Source: Vibrio metoecus
GTDB taxonomy: Bacteria > Pseudomonadota > Gammaproteobacteria > Enterobacterales > Vibrionaceae
Assembly (NCBI RefSeq): GCF_009665255.1
Contig: NZ_CP035686.1
Span: 2,421,001-2,485,000, forward strand
Reading direction: 5' to 3'
Length of the DNA stretch: 64,000 nt
Position 1 is the first letter of the stretch. Every line of letters starts with the position of its first letter. The position numbers were made by a program, and so were the translations under genes. Below are positions 1-8,483 of this stretch, piece by piece. The notes beneath the pieces were generated by a model. It was not told where the DNA came from and did no database searches. It saw nothing but the letters and a program-made list of their open reading frames with translations.

Positions 1-1567
1 GTAGGATCTGGTTCGCCAGCTGCTTGCCTAGCTCAACACCCCATTGGTCGAAACTGAAGATATTCCAAATCACACCTTGTACGAAGATTTTGTGTTCGTA
101 CATCGCAATCAAGTTACCCAGTGTGCGTGGTGTAATTTGCTTGACCAGAATCGAGTTGGTTGGACGATTGCCTTCAAACACTTTGAATGGCACTAACGCT
201 GCGATTTCTGCCGCCGACTTACCTGCTTTTTCTAATTCAGCTTGTACCGCTTGCGCTGATTTACCAAAGGCTAGAGCTTCCGTCTGGGCAAAGAAGTTAG
301 ACATCAGTTTTTGGTGGTGATCGCTCACTACGTTATGACTGAGCGCCGGAGCAATGAAATCGCACGGGATCAGTTTAGTACCTTGGTGAATCAGTTGGTA
401 GAACGCGTGCTGTCCGTTAGTGCCTGGCTCACCCCAAATAATCGGCCCAGTTTGGTAAGTCACTGGGTTGCCATCACGATCAACATACTTACCGTTCGAT
501 TCCATATTGCCTTGTTGGAAGTAAGCCGCGAAGCGATGCAAATATTGATCGTAAGGCAGGATCGCTTCAGATTCTGCACCGTGGAAGTTGTTATACCAAA
601 TACCAATCAGCGCCAAAATCACCGGAATATTGCTTTCAAACGGTGTATTCACGAAATGCTGATCCATTTCATGCGCACCCGCCAACAGTTCAACAAAGTT
701 GTCGTAACCAATAGACAGAATGATAGAAAGACCAATCGCTGACCACAATGAGTAACGACCGCCTACCCAATCCCAAAATTCGAACATGTTCTCGGTGTCG
801 ATACCAAACTCAGCGACCGCTTTACCATTGGTTGATAGCGCAGCAAAGTGCTTGGCAACATGTGCTTCATCGCCCGCCGCTTTTAAGAACCAATCACGCG
901 CTGTGTGTGCGTTAGTCATGGTCTCTTGGGTGGTGAAAGTTTTGGAAGCCACAAGGAATAGCGTGGTTTCAGGATCCACTTTTTTCAGTGTCTCCGCCAT
1001 GTGCGTACCATCCACATTTGACACAAAATGCATGGTCAGATGGTTCTTATAAGGCACCAGAGCTTCCGTGACCATGTAAGGACCAAGGTCAGAACCACCG
1101 ATACCGATATTCACTACATCAGTAATCGCTTTGCCGGTGAAACCTTTCCACTCACCGCCAATCACACGCTCAGAGAAGGCTTTCATTTTAGCCAGTACAG
1201 CGTTCACAGCTGGCATCACATCTTCACCGTTCACCAGCACAGGTGAATTGCTACGATTACGTAATGCAGTGTGCAGTACCGCACGATCTTCGGTTTGGTT
1301 GATCGCTTCACCTTTAAACATCGCGGTGATGGCAGATTGCAGACCCGTTTCTTTGGCCAACGCAAACAGGTGTTGCATGGTTTCAGCATTCACAAGGTTT
1401 TTCGAATAATCGACCAGAATGTCTTGCCCAAAGCGCGCAGAGTATTTGGCAAAACGCTCGCTGTCTTGCGCAAAAAGTGCTTTGAGGTCCATATCCTGAG
1501 CGGATTCAAAATGCGCAGTCAGCGCTTTCCAAGCTTGAGTTTGTGTTGGATTGATATTTTTCAACAT
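1..1567 (-). CDS. pgi: Glucose-6-phosphate isomerase, 3' end cut by window
   Basis: Cytoplasmic glycolytic enzyme that interconverts glucose-6-phosphate and fructose-6-phosphate. The frame is open from an ATG at 1565-1567 (MLKNINPTQTQAW) to the window edge, giving about 522 residues. The E. coli enzyme has 549, so only the last ~28 residues are missing. Both family signatures are visible: the DWVGGRYSLWSAIG block mid-protein and the FDQWGVELGK block near the cut end. The gene is divergent from the YjbQ-family gene, with 283 bp between them. No frameshift is seen. Identity is certain; the true C-terminus lies outside the window. Confidence 0.97.
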   Translation of the reverse strand, partial: MLKNINPTQTQAWKALTAHFESAQDMDLKALFAQDSERFAKYSARFGQDILVDYSKNLVNAETMQHLFALAKETGLQSAITAMFKGEAINQTEDRAVLHTALRNRSNSPVLVNGEDVMPAVNAVLAKMKAFSERVIGGEWKGFTGKAITDVVNIGIGGSDLGPYMVTEALVPYKNHLTMHFVSNVDGTHMAETLKKVDPETTLFLVASKTFTTQETMTNAHTARDWFLKAAGDEAHVAKHFAALSTNGKAVAEFGIDTENMFEFWDWVGGRYSLWSAIGLSIILSIGYDNFVELLAGAHEMDQHFVNTPFESNIPVILALIGIWYNNFHGAESEAILPYDQYLHRFAAYFQQGNMESNGKYVDRDGNPVTYQTGPIIWGEPGTNGQHAFYQLIHQGTKLIPCDFIAPALSHNVVSDHHQKLMSNFFAQTEALAFGKSAQAVQAELEKAGKSAAEIAALVPFKVFEGNRPTNSILVKQITPRTLGNLIAMYEHKIFVQGVIWNIFSFDQWGVELGKQLANQIL

Positions 1568-1850
1568 GGCATCTATCCCGATGTTACAGTGGTTTTATTT
1601 CATCTCGATGCAGACATAGGCTGCTGATGAAATCCCCGATTTAAGCAAAAAGAATAGGTTAAAAATGAGTTTTCCGCGTGGGAATAACATGTAATTAATT
1701 TTCAGTGCATCATTATGAGCGAACTCATTTGCACCCACTTTGCGATAGGTCACGTAAACACCGACCACAACTCATTTTTGTCTGGTAATCTAAGTCGCTC
1801 ACCTTACCCTTAAACATTCACTTTGCCAATATACTTAAGGAGCTGGCGTA

Positions 1851-2270
1851 ATGTGGCAGCAGCAACCCATCCAATTAAGGCCGCGCCCGCGCGGGTTTCA
1901 TCTCATTACTGATGAAATTGAACAACAATTACCGCAGATAAAAGCGTTAAATGTCGGTTTGCTACATTTATTTGTGCAACATACTTCCGCTAGTCTCACC
2001 ATCAATGAAAATGCCGATCCTACTGTACGCCAAGATATGGAAGCCCATTTTAACCACGTAGTTCCTGAGGGTGCGCCTTACTATCGGCACATTTATGAGG
2101 GCGATGATGACATGCCTGCTCACATCAAATCTTCATTACTCGGATGCAGTGTGAGCATACCAATTTGCAATGGTCAACTGGCGTTAGGAACTTGGCAGGG
2201 AATCTACCTGGGTGAGCATAGGGATCATGGCGGAGCAAGGAGGATAATCGCCACGATTCAGGGTGAATGA
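1851..2270 (+). CDS. yjbQ: YjbQ/UPF0047 family protein
   Basis: A 139-residue protein of the UPF0047 (YjbQ) family, the usual full length. The C-terminal family signature is clear: LALGTWQGIYLGEHRDHGG, followed by RRIIATI. Conserved histidine and glutamate residues (FVQHTSASLTINE near residues 43-55) suggest a metal or phosphate site. The E. coli member has weak thiamin-phosphate-synthase activity in vitro, but the physiological role of the family is not settled. The start is supported by AAGGAG about 8 bases upstream of the ATG. It is a single gene, convergent with alr. Confidence 0.9.
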   Translation: MWQQQPIQLRPRPRGFHLITDEIEQQLPQIKALNVGLLHLFVQHTSASLTINENADPTVRQDMEAHFNHVVPEGAPYYRHIYEGDDDMPAHIKSSLLGCSVSIPICNGQLALGTWQGIYLGEHRDHGGARRIIATIQGE

Positions 2271-2333
2271 GTAACCAAGTGGCTCACTCACCGACATTTG
2301 AGTAGACGGAGAGTGAGGTCATAAATAAGCAGG

Positions 2334-3419
2334 CTAAATGCCTGCTCCTGAATAAGACATTTCCACTCGCGACGTGAGTTTAGTGACTAACTCATACCCA
2401 AGCGTGCCGATATGGGCGGCCACTTCCTCTACTGGGAGTTCACATCCCCACAGCATGGCTTCATCGCCGACACAGTCGCTGGCCTCTGGCCCTAAATCGA
2501 CGGTCAACATATCCATCGACACGCGTCCCGCAATCGGTACACGGCGACCATTGACCACCACCGGCGTCCCATTCGGCGCGGTGCGTGGATAACCATCACC
2601 ATAACCAATCGCAATCACGCCAATTTTGGTATCACGTTGACTAGTCCAAGTACCACCATAGCCAACACTCTCTCCCGCTTTCACATCACGCACTGCAATC
2701 AAGTGCGATTTTAATGTCATGACCGGCAGGTAACCTAACTGGGCGGCACTCTTTTCCGAAAATGGTGAAACGCCGTACATGATAATACCCGGTCTCACCC
2801 ATTCCAGTTGGCTTTGAGGCCAAGCCAGCAACCCAGCCGACGCCGCAAGAGAACGCTCACCCTGACAGCCTTGGGTCAGTGATAAGAACAACTCGGTTTG
2901 TGCTGCTGTGGTCGATTTATCTAACTCATCAGCACAGCCAAAGTGGCTCATGTAACGCAGTGGTTTCGCCACATTATCACACTGATGTAAACGCGTGACG
3001 AAGTCTTGATATTGCTCAGGGCGAACCCCTAACCGATGCATCCCGCTGTCGACTTTCAGCCATACCATGACCGGAGTCTCTAGCTGAGCTTGCTCCAGTG
3101 CTTGTAATTGCTCTTCACAATGCACGACTGTCTGGATGTTGTTGGTGACCAATACTGGCAAATCACCGGGAGAATAGAATCCCTCAAGCAACAAAATGGG
3201 TTTCACTACGCCACTGGCACGCAGTTGCAATGCTTCTTCAATTCGAGCGACACCGAAAGCATCGGCACCCATCGCATAACGTGCGATATGACGTAGGCCA
3301 TGTCCATAACCATTGGCTTTCACCACCGCCATAATTTTACTGTCTGGCGCTTGCTGCTTAACGCGCTGCAAGTTGTGCTGCAACGCATCCAAATTAATGT
3401 AAGCGGTGGCCGCCTTCAT
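2334..3419 (-). CDS. alr: Alanine racemase
   Basis: PLP-dependent enzyme that converts L-alanine to D-alanine for peptidoglycan. About 361 residues from the chosen ATG at 3419 (MKAATAYINLDALQHNL), which aligns with the N-terminus of E. coli Alr. An in-frame ATG at 3428 is an alternative. The PLP lysine lies in the MAVVKANGYGHG block near residue 34, and the second catalytic base, tyrosine, in SVGYGGTW. The C-terminal beta domain is intact. The start is 13 bp after the dnaB stop, so the two genes are probably co-transcribed. The close spacing follows the dnaB-alr order of E. coli. Confidence 0.95.
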   Translation of the reverse strand: MKAATAYINLDALQHNLQRVKQQAPDSKIMAVVKANGYGHGLRHIARYAMGADAFGVARIEEALQLRASGVVKPILLLEGFYSPGDLPVLVTNNIQTVVHCEEQLQALEQAQLETPVMVWLKVDSGMHRLGVRPEQYQDFVTRLHQCDNVAKPLRYMSHFGCADELDKSTTAAQTELFLSLTQGCQGERSLAASAGLLAWPQSQLEWVRPGIIMYGVSPFSEKSAAQLGYLPVMTLKSHLIAVRDVKAGESVGYGGTWTSQRDTKIGVIAIGYGDGYPRTAPNGTPVVVNGRRVPIAGRVSMDMLTVDLGPEASDCVGDEAMLWGCELPVEEVAAHIGTLGYELVTKLTSRVEMSYSGAGI

Positions 3420-3432
3420 ATAGTTCATCGAA

Positions 3433-4839
3433 TTACTCATCGTCAAATGCAGGTCCCGCATAGTTGTCGAAACGAGAATATTGTCCTTGGAAAGTTAAGC
3501 GTACCGAACCAATCGGACCGTTACGCTGTTTACCGATAATGATTTCCGCCGTCCCTTTCAGTGCACTATCTGGGTGATAAACCTCATCACGATAGATAAA
3601 CATGATCAAGTCCGCGTCCTGCTCGATAGATCCCGATTCACGCAAATCCGAGTTAACTGGTCGTTTATCTGCACGCTGCTCCAAAGAACGGTTCAACTGC
3701 GACAATGCCACAACAGGTACATTCAACTCTTTGGCCAAGGCCTTCAATGAGCGAGAAATCTCAGCAATTTCAAGGGTACGGTTATCGGTTAACGCAGGAA
3801 CGCGCATTAACTGCAAATAGTCGACCATGATAAGAGACAAACCGCCGTGTTCACGCGCAATACGTCGTGCACGCGAGCGAACTTCAGTGGGAGTTAGGCC
3901 AGAGCTGTCATCGATGTACATGTTCTTCTTCTCCATGAGGATCCCCATGGTAGAAGAGATACGCGCCCAATCTTCATCATCGAGCTGACCGGTACGAATT
4001 TTGGTTTGATCAACGCGTGATAACGAGGCGAGCATACGCATCATGATCTGTTCTGCTGGCATCTCAAGCGAGAAGATCAGCACTGGCTTCTCTTGTTCCA
4101 TTGCCGCATTTTCACACAGGTTCATCGCAAACGTGGTTTTACCCATTGAAGGACGTGCCGCGACAATGATCAAATCGGAACCTTGTAAACCGGCGGTTTT
4201 CTTATTGAGATCAGTAAAGCCAGTATTAACCCCTGTCACCCCATCTTGCGGCGTTTTGTACAGCAGCTCAATCCGCTCTAAGGTACGCTCCAAAATGCTA
4301 TCAACGTTTTTCGGGCCTTCATTTTCACTGGTACGCGCTTCCGCAATCGCAAATACTTTACTTTCCGCCAGATCGAGCAGGTCTTCGGCATTACGTCCTT
4401 GCGGATCGTATCCCGCATCCGCAATTTCGTTTGCCACACCAATCAGGTTACGTACCAACGCACGCTCTGCCACAATCTCTGCATACGCATTGATATTCGC
4501 GGCACTTGGGGTGTTCTTGGCTAAATCGGCCAAATAGGCAAAGCCGCCAACATCTTCCAACTGTTCACGCTGCTCAAGGTATTCAGACAGTGTGATTAAA
4601 TCAAGTGGCTTACTCGCCTCCAAAATGGATTTCACACCATCGAAAATCAATCGATGCGGTCGGCTGTAGAAGTCCTGCGTCACCACGTGTTCTGAGACCG
4701 TATCCCAGCGCTCATTATCCAGCAGCAAGCCCCCAATAACAGATTGCTCAGCTTCTAACGAGTGCGGTGGGAGTTTAATTGCATCAACTTGTGCATCGGA
4801 AGTTTTACGGTTTCGATTATCAGTACGTGGATCTGCCAT
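3433..4839 (-). CDS. dnaB: Replicative DNA helicase DnaB
   Basis: Hexameric 5'-3' helicase that unwinds the replication fork and contacts primase and DnaC-type or DciA-type loaders. 468 residues, normal for the family. The N-terminal primase-binding domain (about 20-130) leads through a linker to the RecA-like motor. Walker A is ARPSMGKT at 228-235 and Walker B is IMVDYLQL at 337-344. The SLEMP block (about 257-261) and LSQLNRSLEQR (about 379-389) are typical DnaB motifs. It is followed closely by alr and has no strong Shine-Dalgarno. No intein is seen. Confidence 0.97.
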   Translation of the reverse strand: MADPRTDNRNRKTSDAQVDAIKLPPHSLEAEQSVIGGLLLDNERWDTVSEHVVTQDFYSRPHRLIFDGVKSILEASKPLDLITLSEYLEQREQLEDVGGFAYLADLAKNTPSAANINAYAEIVAERALVRNLIGVANEIADAGYDPQGRNAEDLLDLAESKVFAIAEARTSENEGPKNVDSILERTLERIELLYKTPQDGVTGVNTGFTDLNKKTAGLQGSDLIIVAARPSMGKTTFAMNLCENAAMEQEKPVLIFSLEMPAEQIMMRMLASLSRVDQTKIRTGQLDDEDWARISSTMGILMEKKNMYIDDSSGLTPTEVRSRARRIAREHGGLSLIMVDYLQLMRVPALTDNRTLEIAEISRSLKALAKELNVPVVALSQLNRSLEQRADKRPVNSDLRESGSIEQDADLIMFIYRDEVYHPDSALKGTAEIIIGKQRNGPIGSVRLTFQGQYSRFDNYAGPAFDDE

Positions 4840-4994
4840 GACTTCGCTTTAAGTAACTTTTGAATGTCCGCCATTATAACGAGAATCCGTGATTTGTAAT
4901 TAAACCAACGAAAGTTTGTGCGCCGCCTAACCAGAATTGACCTAGGGTTGACCCAAGCAGAGTGGAGAGTTTTTACTATGCCGCCACCCTAAAA

Positions 4995-5774
4995 ATGAAT
5001 GAGGTGGTTGTGTTTCGAAAATGCTTAACTTGGGCTGGCCTATTGCTCTGCGTTCCTGCACTCGCCGATGAACAGATAGAGCAAAAGGATGACATTGTAT
5101 TACCTTCACCTTGGAGTCATCAGGTCGAGTTTGGCTATCAAGCACATACGGGAAATAGTGACTCACAGTCCCTCAATTCCAGAGTCAAATCCGAATATAC
5201 CTTAGGGCGTCACCGTACCTATGGTGAATGGAAGTTCTATAAGCTAGATAAAAACAACAAAGAAGATAAGCGTCAATCGACTTACGCCCTACAAAGTGAC
5301 TATAAACTCGGTCCGAAAACCTATTTGTATGGCAGTTTCTATGGCACTGATTCTCGTTATAGCGCCTACTTTAAAGATTACACACTCTCTGCAGGTCTCG
5401 GCTACCAGTTTGCCTACACTGAGGATTGGGTGCTCGAACTCGAATTAGGTCCTGGTTTTCGCTACCAAAAGCCGAATCAAGATGAAATCGATGATGATGA
5501 TATCGTGTTTCCCGACCAGGTCGATGAACCGATCTTTCGTGGTAATTTGAAAAGTGAATGGCAAGCCTTAACCAACTTGCGTTTCGCCGCCGAACTAACG
5601 TTAGTCTCAGGGGAAAGTAATACCAGCGTTGATAGCGACATCAGTCTAACAAACAAAATCACAAAAAATATCGCATTAAAAATTCGCCAGTCTCGTCAGT
5701 ATCACAACCGTGTACCTGAAGGCTTAAGCAAAGCAGACAGCGTTTTATCGGTCAATCTATCCTTCCAGTTTTAA
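4995..5774 (+). CDS. DUF481 (YdiY-like) outer-membrane beta-barrel protein
   Basis: About 259 residues from the ATG at 4995. A signal peptide (FRKCLTWAGLLLCVPALA, then DEQ) precedes a DUF481 domain. Alternating aromatic and polar strands such as VEFGYQAHTGNSDSQSL and the final VLSVNLSFQF with a C-terminal phenylalanine fit an outer-membrane barrel. The family is salt-induced in some bacteria, but its function is unknown. The start is uncertain: neither 4995 nor the upstream GTG at 4962 has a good ribosome site, and a GTG at 5010 follows GAGGTG closely. The gene ends at a shared bidirectional terminator facing rplI. Confidence 0.75.
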   Translation: MNEVVVFRKCLTWAGLLLCVPALADEQIEQKDDIVLPSPWSHQVEFGYQAHTGNSDSQSLNSRVKSEYTLGRHRTYGEWKFYKLDKNNKEDKRQSTYALQSDYKLGPKTYLYGSFYGTDSRYSAYFKDYTLSAGLGYQFAYTEDWVLELELGPGFRYQKPNQDEIDDDDIVFPDQVDEPIFRGNLKSEWQALTNLRFAAELTLVSGESNTSVDSDISLTNKITKNIALKIRQSRQYHNRVPEGLSKADSVLSVNLSFQF

Positions 5775-5782
5775 CTCATAAA

Positions 5783-5810
5783 AAAACACCAGCCGAAGCT
5801 GGTGTTTTCA
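5783..5810. terminator. Bidirectional intrinsic terminator
   Basis: Stem AAAACACCAGC / GCTGGTGTTTT with a CGAA loop, with an A-run on one side and a T-run on the other. It sits between the stop of the DUF481 gene (+) and the stop of rplI (-), so it can end both transcripts. Confidence 0.9.
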
Positions 5811-5829
5811 TATTCGTCAGTAACTGAAA

Positions 5830-6279
5830 TTACTCAGCAACAACTTGTACTTTCGCAGTTGCGAAAACTTCAGAGTGAAGTTGAACGCTAACTTCGAATT
5901 CACCAACGTTGCGCAGAGCGCCTTCAGGCAGGCGAACTTCGCTCTTAGATACTTTAACGCCAGCTGCAGTGATTGCATCAGCGATATCACGAGTACCGAT
6001 AGAACCGAACAGTTTACCTTCGTCACCAGCTTTAGAAGCAATAACAACTGCTTCCAGAGCGTTAACTTGGTCAGCGCGAGTTTGAGCAGCAGTCAGTTGC
6101 TCAGCAACTTTTGCTTCTAGCTCTGCACGACGGCTTTCAAACATTGCAACGTTAGCTTTAGTTGCCATTACTGCCTTACCTTGTGGGATAAGGAAGTTAC
6201 GAGCGTAACCAGATTTAACGTTTACTGTATCGCCAAGGCTGCCTAGGTTACCGATTTTATCAAGTAGAATAACTTGCAT
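5830..6279 (-). CDS. rplI: 50S ribosomal protein L9
   Basis: 149 residues, the usual length. The N-terminal rRNA-binding domain begins MQVILLDKIGNLG and includes the family block GYARNFLIPQGKA. A long alanine- and glutamate-rich helix (about 45-75) links it to the C-terminal domain. L9 binds the base of 23S domain V near the L1 stalk. It is the last gene of rpsF-priB-rpsR-rplI, with a 33 bp gap after rpsR and an AAGAGGA ribosome site. The transcript ends at the bidirectional hairpin just downstream. Confidence 0.98.
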   Translation of the reverse strand: MQVILLDKIGNLGSLGDTVNVKSGYARNFLIPQGKAVMATKANVAMFESRRAELEAKVAEQLTAAQTRADQVNALEAVVIASKAGDEGKLFGSIGTRDIADAITAAGVKVSKSEVRLPEGALRNVGEFEVSVQLHSEVFATAKVQVVAE

Positions 6280-6312
6280 TGCTTAATCCTCTTTCTTAAT
6301 AAACGGTGCCGA

Positions 6313-6540
6313 TTACTGATGCTTGTCAGTGTACGGCAGTAGAGCTAGGTAGCGAGCGCGTTTGATTGCACGAGCTAGCTGACGCTGATATTTAGCGCTT
6401 GTACCAGTGATACGGCTAGGAACGATTTTACCAGCTTCAGTGATGTAGTTCTTGAGAGTTGCTACGTCTTTGTAATCAATCTCTTGTACGCCTTCTGCAG
6501 TAAAACGGCAGAATTTACGACGACGGAAGAAACGAGCCAT
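6313..6540 (-). CDS. rpsR: 30S ribosomal protein S18
   Basis: 75 residues, normal length, opening MARFFRRRKFCRFTAEG, with the conserved RITGTSAKYQRQLARAIKRARYLALLPY core. It binds 16S rRNA as a heterodimer with S6, which is encoded two genes upstream in the same operon. The ribosome site GGAGATAG lies just before the ATG. The gap to priB is 15 bp. Confidence 0.98.
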   Translation of the reverse strand: MARFFRRRKFCRFTAEGVQEIDYKDVATLKNYITEAGKIVPSRITGTSAKYQRQLARAIKRARYLALLPYTDKHQ

Positions 6541-6555
6541 GGGCTATCTCCTGAT

Positions 6556-6858
6556 CTATATTTGAGAAATTTTGTCGGCATGCAGCACTAATTTACCTAC
6601 GCCATTTCGGCTGGTTTGGTAAGCCACAAAACCGCTTACCAAAATGCTACTGCCTTGTACTAAATTTTGAGTTAATGCATCTGACCTAGCCCCACTCACC
6701 ACCACCGGTAATCGACAAAAAACTTGTCGCGGAAGGTCAGCTTCTACCATCGTAGAGCGATGCTCTAGCCAAAAATGGCAATGTTTAACACCCGATGGAC
6801 TTTGGCTTCGAACCGGAGCCTTTGCGACAACGCCGCTCAACTCGATCCGATTGGTCAT
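6556..6858 (-). CDS. priB: Primosomal replication protein PriB
   Basis: Single-stranded DNA binding OB-fold protein that stabilises PriA on stalled forks and recruits DnaT during replication restart. The chosen start at 6858 (MTNRIELSG) matches the N-terminus of E. coli PriB and gives 100 residues. An upstream in-frame start at 6873 would overlap rpsF. The conserved HCHFWLEHRS block and QVFCRLPVVVSG strand are visible. It sits between rpsF and rpsR, the standard gammaproteobacterial arrangement. Confidence 0.93.
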   Translation of the reverse strand: MTNRIELSGVVAKAPVRSQSPSGVKHCHFWLEHRSTMVEADLPRQVFCRLPVVVSGARSDALTQNLVQGSSILVSGFVAYQTSRNGVGKLVLHADKISQI

Positions 6859-6865
6859 CAAACCA

Positions 6866-7234
6866 TTACTCAACGTCTGCGTCGAACTTCATCTCGTCAC
6901 GCTTTACACGCTCTTCACGAGCTTTCAGCATGATTGAAGGTTCAGTAATAGCAGCTTTAGTACGCATGATCATGTTACGTAGAACTGCATCGTTGAAACG
7001 GAAAGCAGTCTCTAGCTCATCAACGACTGCTTGGTCAGCTTCAACGTTCATCAGAACGTAGTGAGCTTTGTGCAGTTTGTTGATTGGGTAAGCCAGTTGA
7101 CGGCGACCCCAATCTTCTAGACGGTGGATTTTACCGCCCGCTTCAGTGATTGAGCCAGTGTAACGTTCGATCATGCCAGCAACTTGCTCGCTTTGATCTG
7201 GGTGCACCATGAATACGATTTCGTAATGACGCAT
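6866..7234 (-). CDS. rpsF: 30S ribosomal protein S6
   Basis: 122 residues opening MRHYEIVFMVHPDQSEQV, with the conserved block EDWGRRQLAYPINKLHKAHY. It partners S18 in the 30S platform. The C-terminus is short and acidic (DADVE); in E. coli this tail receives added glutamates from RimK, but I cannot tell whether that happens here. It is the first gene of the operon. The ribosome site AAGGAG precedes the ATG, a structured leader lies directly upstream and a good promoter lies about 100 bp upstream. Confidence 0.97.
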   Translation of the reverse strand: MRHYEIVFMVHPDQSEQVAGMIERYTGSITEAGGKIHRLEDWGRRQLAYPINKLHKAHYVLMNVEADQAVVDELETAFRFNDAVLRNMIMRTKAAITEPSIMLKAREERVKRDEMKFDADVE

Positions 7235-7258
7235 TATTTGCTCCTTACGGATTATTCA

Positions 7259-7292
7259 GCTTCCAGAGTTGGCCCGGTCATCCAGAGGAAGC
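7259..7292 (-). promoter_or_regulatory. Candidate S6:S18 ribosomal leader element
   Basis: On the minus strand just upstream of rpsF, GCTTCC and GGAAGC pair as an outer stem. The loop contains GACCGGG and a short inner TGG/CCA pairing. A CCG triplet next to a stem directly 5' of rpsF matches what is known of the S6:S18 autoregulatory motif. I assign it on position and this motif only; no covariance model was run. Confidence 0.5.
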
Positions 7293-7332
7293 AAGGAACT
7301 AATGATAATTGACCGAGAATTAAGGAGCGGGA

Positions 7333-7361
7333 ATAGTACAGAAAGGAAGCAGCTTTAGCAA
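7333..7361 (-). promoter_or_regulatory. Sigma-70 promoter of the rpsF operon
   Basis: Minus-strand -35 TTGCTA (7356-7361) and -10 TACTAT (7333-7338) with a 17 bp spacer. It lies about 100 bp upstream of the rpsF start, leaving room for the leader hairpin. Confidence 0.7.
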
Positions 7362-7389
7362 GGGAATTCTCTGGGGGAGATAGGAAACT

Positions 7390-7421
7390 CACAAGGCAGA
7401 TAAGTTGCTGTCTGCCTTGTG
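7390..7421 (-). terminator. Hairpin after bfr, probable terminator
   Basis: Perfect 11 bp inverted repeat CACAAGGCAGA / TCTGCCTTGTG with a 10-base loop, 24 bp beyond the bfr stop. On the minus strand it is followed only by AGTTTCC, so the U-tract is weak. Confidence 0.55.
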
Positions 7422-7444
7422 ATGTTGTACATCAGTCGTTCACG

Positions 7445-7921
7445 TTATTCTTCATCTACAAACTGAGCTTGTAAGTAATTTTGAATACCCGTCATGTCGA
7501 TAAGCCCGAGTTGGGTCTCTAACCAATCGACGTGTTCTTCTTCATCTTCCAATATGCCATGAAATAGATCTCGCGATACGTAGTCACGCACTTTTTCAGC
7601 GTAAGCAATCGCCTCTTTCAGATCGGGAATGGCGGCTAACTCAAGTTTGAGATCACACTCCAACATCTCGTGCACATCTTCACCAATCATCAGCTTGCCG
7701 AGATCTTGCAAGTTGGGAATACCCTCAAGAAATAAGATGCGCTCGACAAGATGATCCGCGTGTTTCATCTCATCAATCGATTCATGATATTCCTTATCAG
7801 CCAGATGTTTTAAGCCCCAGTCCTTGTACATACGCGCATGCAAAAAGTATTGATTGATGGCAATTAACTCATTAGCAAGCACTTTGTTGAGATGCTGAAT
7901 AATAACCGGATCACCTTTCAT
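7445..7921 (-). CDS. bfr: Bacterioferritin
   Basis: Iron-storage protein forming a 24-subunit cage. 158 residues, typical length. All di-iron ferroxidase ligands are in place: Glu18, Glu51, His54, Glu94, Glu127 and His130. The haem-ligating methionine is Met52. Tyr25, which participates in the redox chemistry in E. coli Bfr, is also conserved. It lies 69 bp downstream of bfd on the same strand, so iron storage and the release partner are encoded together. A GAGGG site precedes the ATG. Confidence 0.97.
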   Translation of the reverse strand: MKGDPVIIQHLNKVLANELIAINQYFLHARMYKDWGLKHLADKEYHESIDEMKHADHLVERILFLEGIPNLQDLGKLMIGEDVHEMLECDLKLELAAIPDLKEAIAYAEKVRDYVSRDLFHGILEDEEEHVDWLETQLGLIDMTGIQNYLQAQFVDEE

Positions 7922-7990
7922 AACAGAGCCCTCCTCTTTGGCTCTATTAACTGTAGAACCAATTAGAAGAGAGTCAAAAAGTGTCTGCCA

Positions 7991-8179
7991 CTAACTGGCC
8001 ATTTTGAACTGGCTTATCAATGACTCCTCAATGATCTCTTTAGCTTGGCGTACACACTTACCGCACTGTGAACCCAGTGCAGTACAGCGTTTAATACCTT
8101 TGATATCCGTTATCCCTTGTTCCGCAACCAATCTCTTGATTTTTTTGTCTGAGACACCATGACACAAACAGACGTACAT
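7991..8179 (-). CDS. bfd: Bacterioferritin-associated ferredoxin
   Basis: 62-residue [2Fe-2S] protein that delivers electrons to bacterioferritin to release stored iron. The cluster cysteines follow the family pattern: Cys4 and Cys6 (YVCLCHGVSD) and Cys39 and Cys42 (GSQCGKCV). A further cysteine at 32 is not a family ligand. Iron-starvation control by Fur is usual for the family. Upstream at about 8216-8236 an imperfect GAGAAT...ATTTCT inverted repeat is only a weak Fur-box candidate. AGG lies 8 bases before the ATG. Confidence 0.93.
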   Translation of the reverse strand: MYVCLCHGVSDKKIKRLVAEQGITDIKGIKRCTALGSQCGKCVRQAKEIIEESLISQFKMAS

Positions 8180-8422
8180 AAAACAACCTCAACATATCCA
8201 CGCCACAAATATAAAGGAGAATCACTCCCATTTCTATTGCGTTTACTGTTTTATTCAGATCGTATGGTTATAAGAGAAGTAACAGGAGAGGTGGCCATAT
8301 CGGTAAGAGATGGAAGAAGACAGCGGTTCACTGTCTTTTATTGAAACTAATAGGTTGTTTTAGCTATAAACGGAAAGAAGTGGCAACAGCAAAGATAGGT
8401 GAAAATGCTTATAACTAAAAAT
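8180..8422. other. Intergenic region between bfd and the tufA terminator
   Basis: No convincing gene. AT-rich stretches upstream of bfd presumably hold its promoter. A 61-codon plus-strand frame (8159-8344) antisense to the bfd start has no ribosome site or recognisable domain and is not called. Confidence 0.6.
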
Positions 8423-8451
8423 GAAAAAGGGAAGCCGAAGCTCCCCTTTTT
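8423..8451 (-). terminator. Intrinsic terminator of the str operon (after tufA)
   Basis: Minus strand GAAAAAGGGGAGC / GCTTCCCTTTTTC stem with a TTCG-type loop and one wobble pair, followed by a U-tract. It is 32 bp beyond the tufA stop. Confidence 0.9.
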
Positions 8452-8483
8452 CGATGCAGCATTGCGCGGCAAGATAAACGCAA

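Noticed and set aside
8216..8236. Fur box upstream of bfd
   Set aside because: Only an imperfect match to the consensus; kept as a remark in the bfd entry.
8159..8344. Plus-strand 61-codon frame overlapping the bfd start
   Set aside because: No ribosome site, no domain, low-complexity translation, and it overlaps a clear gene.
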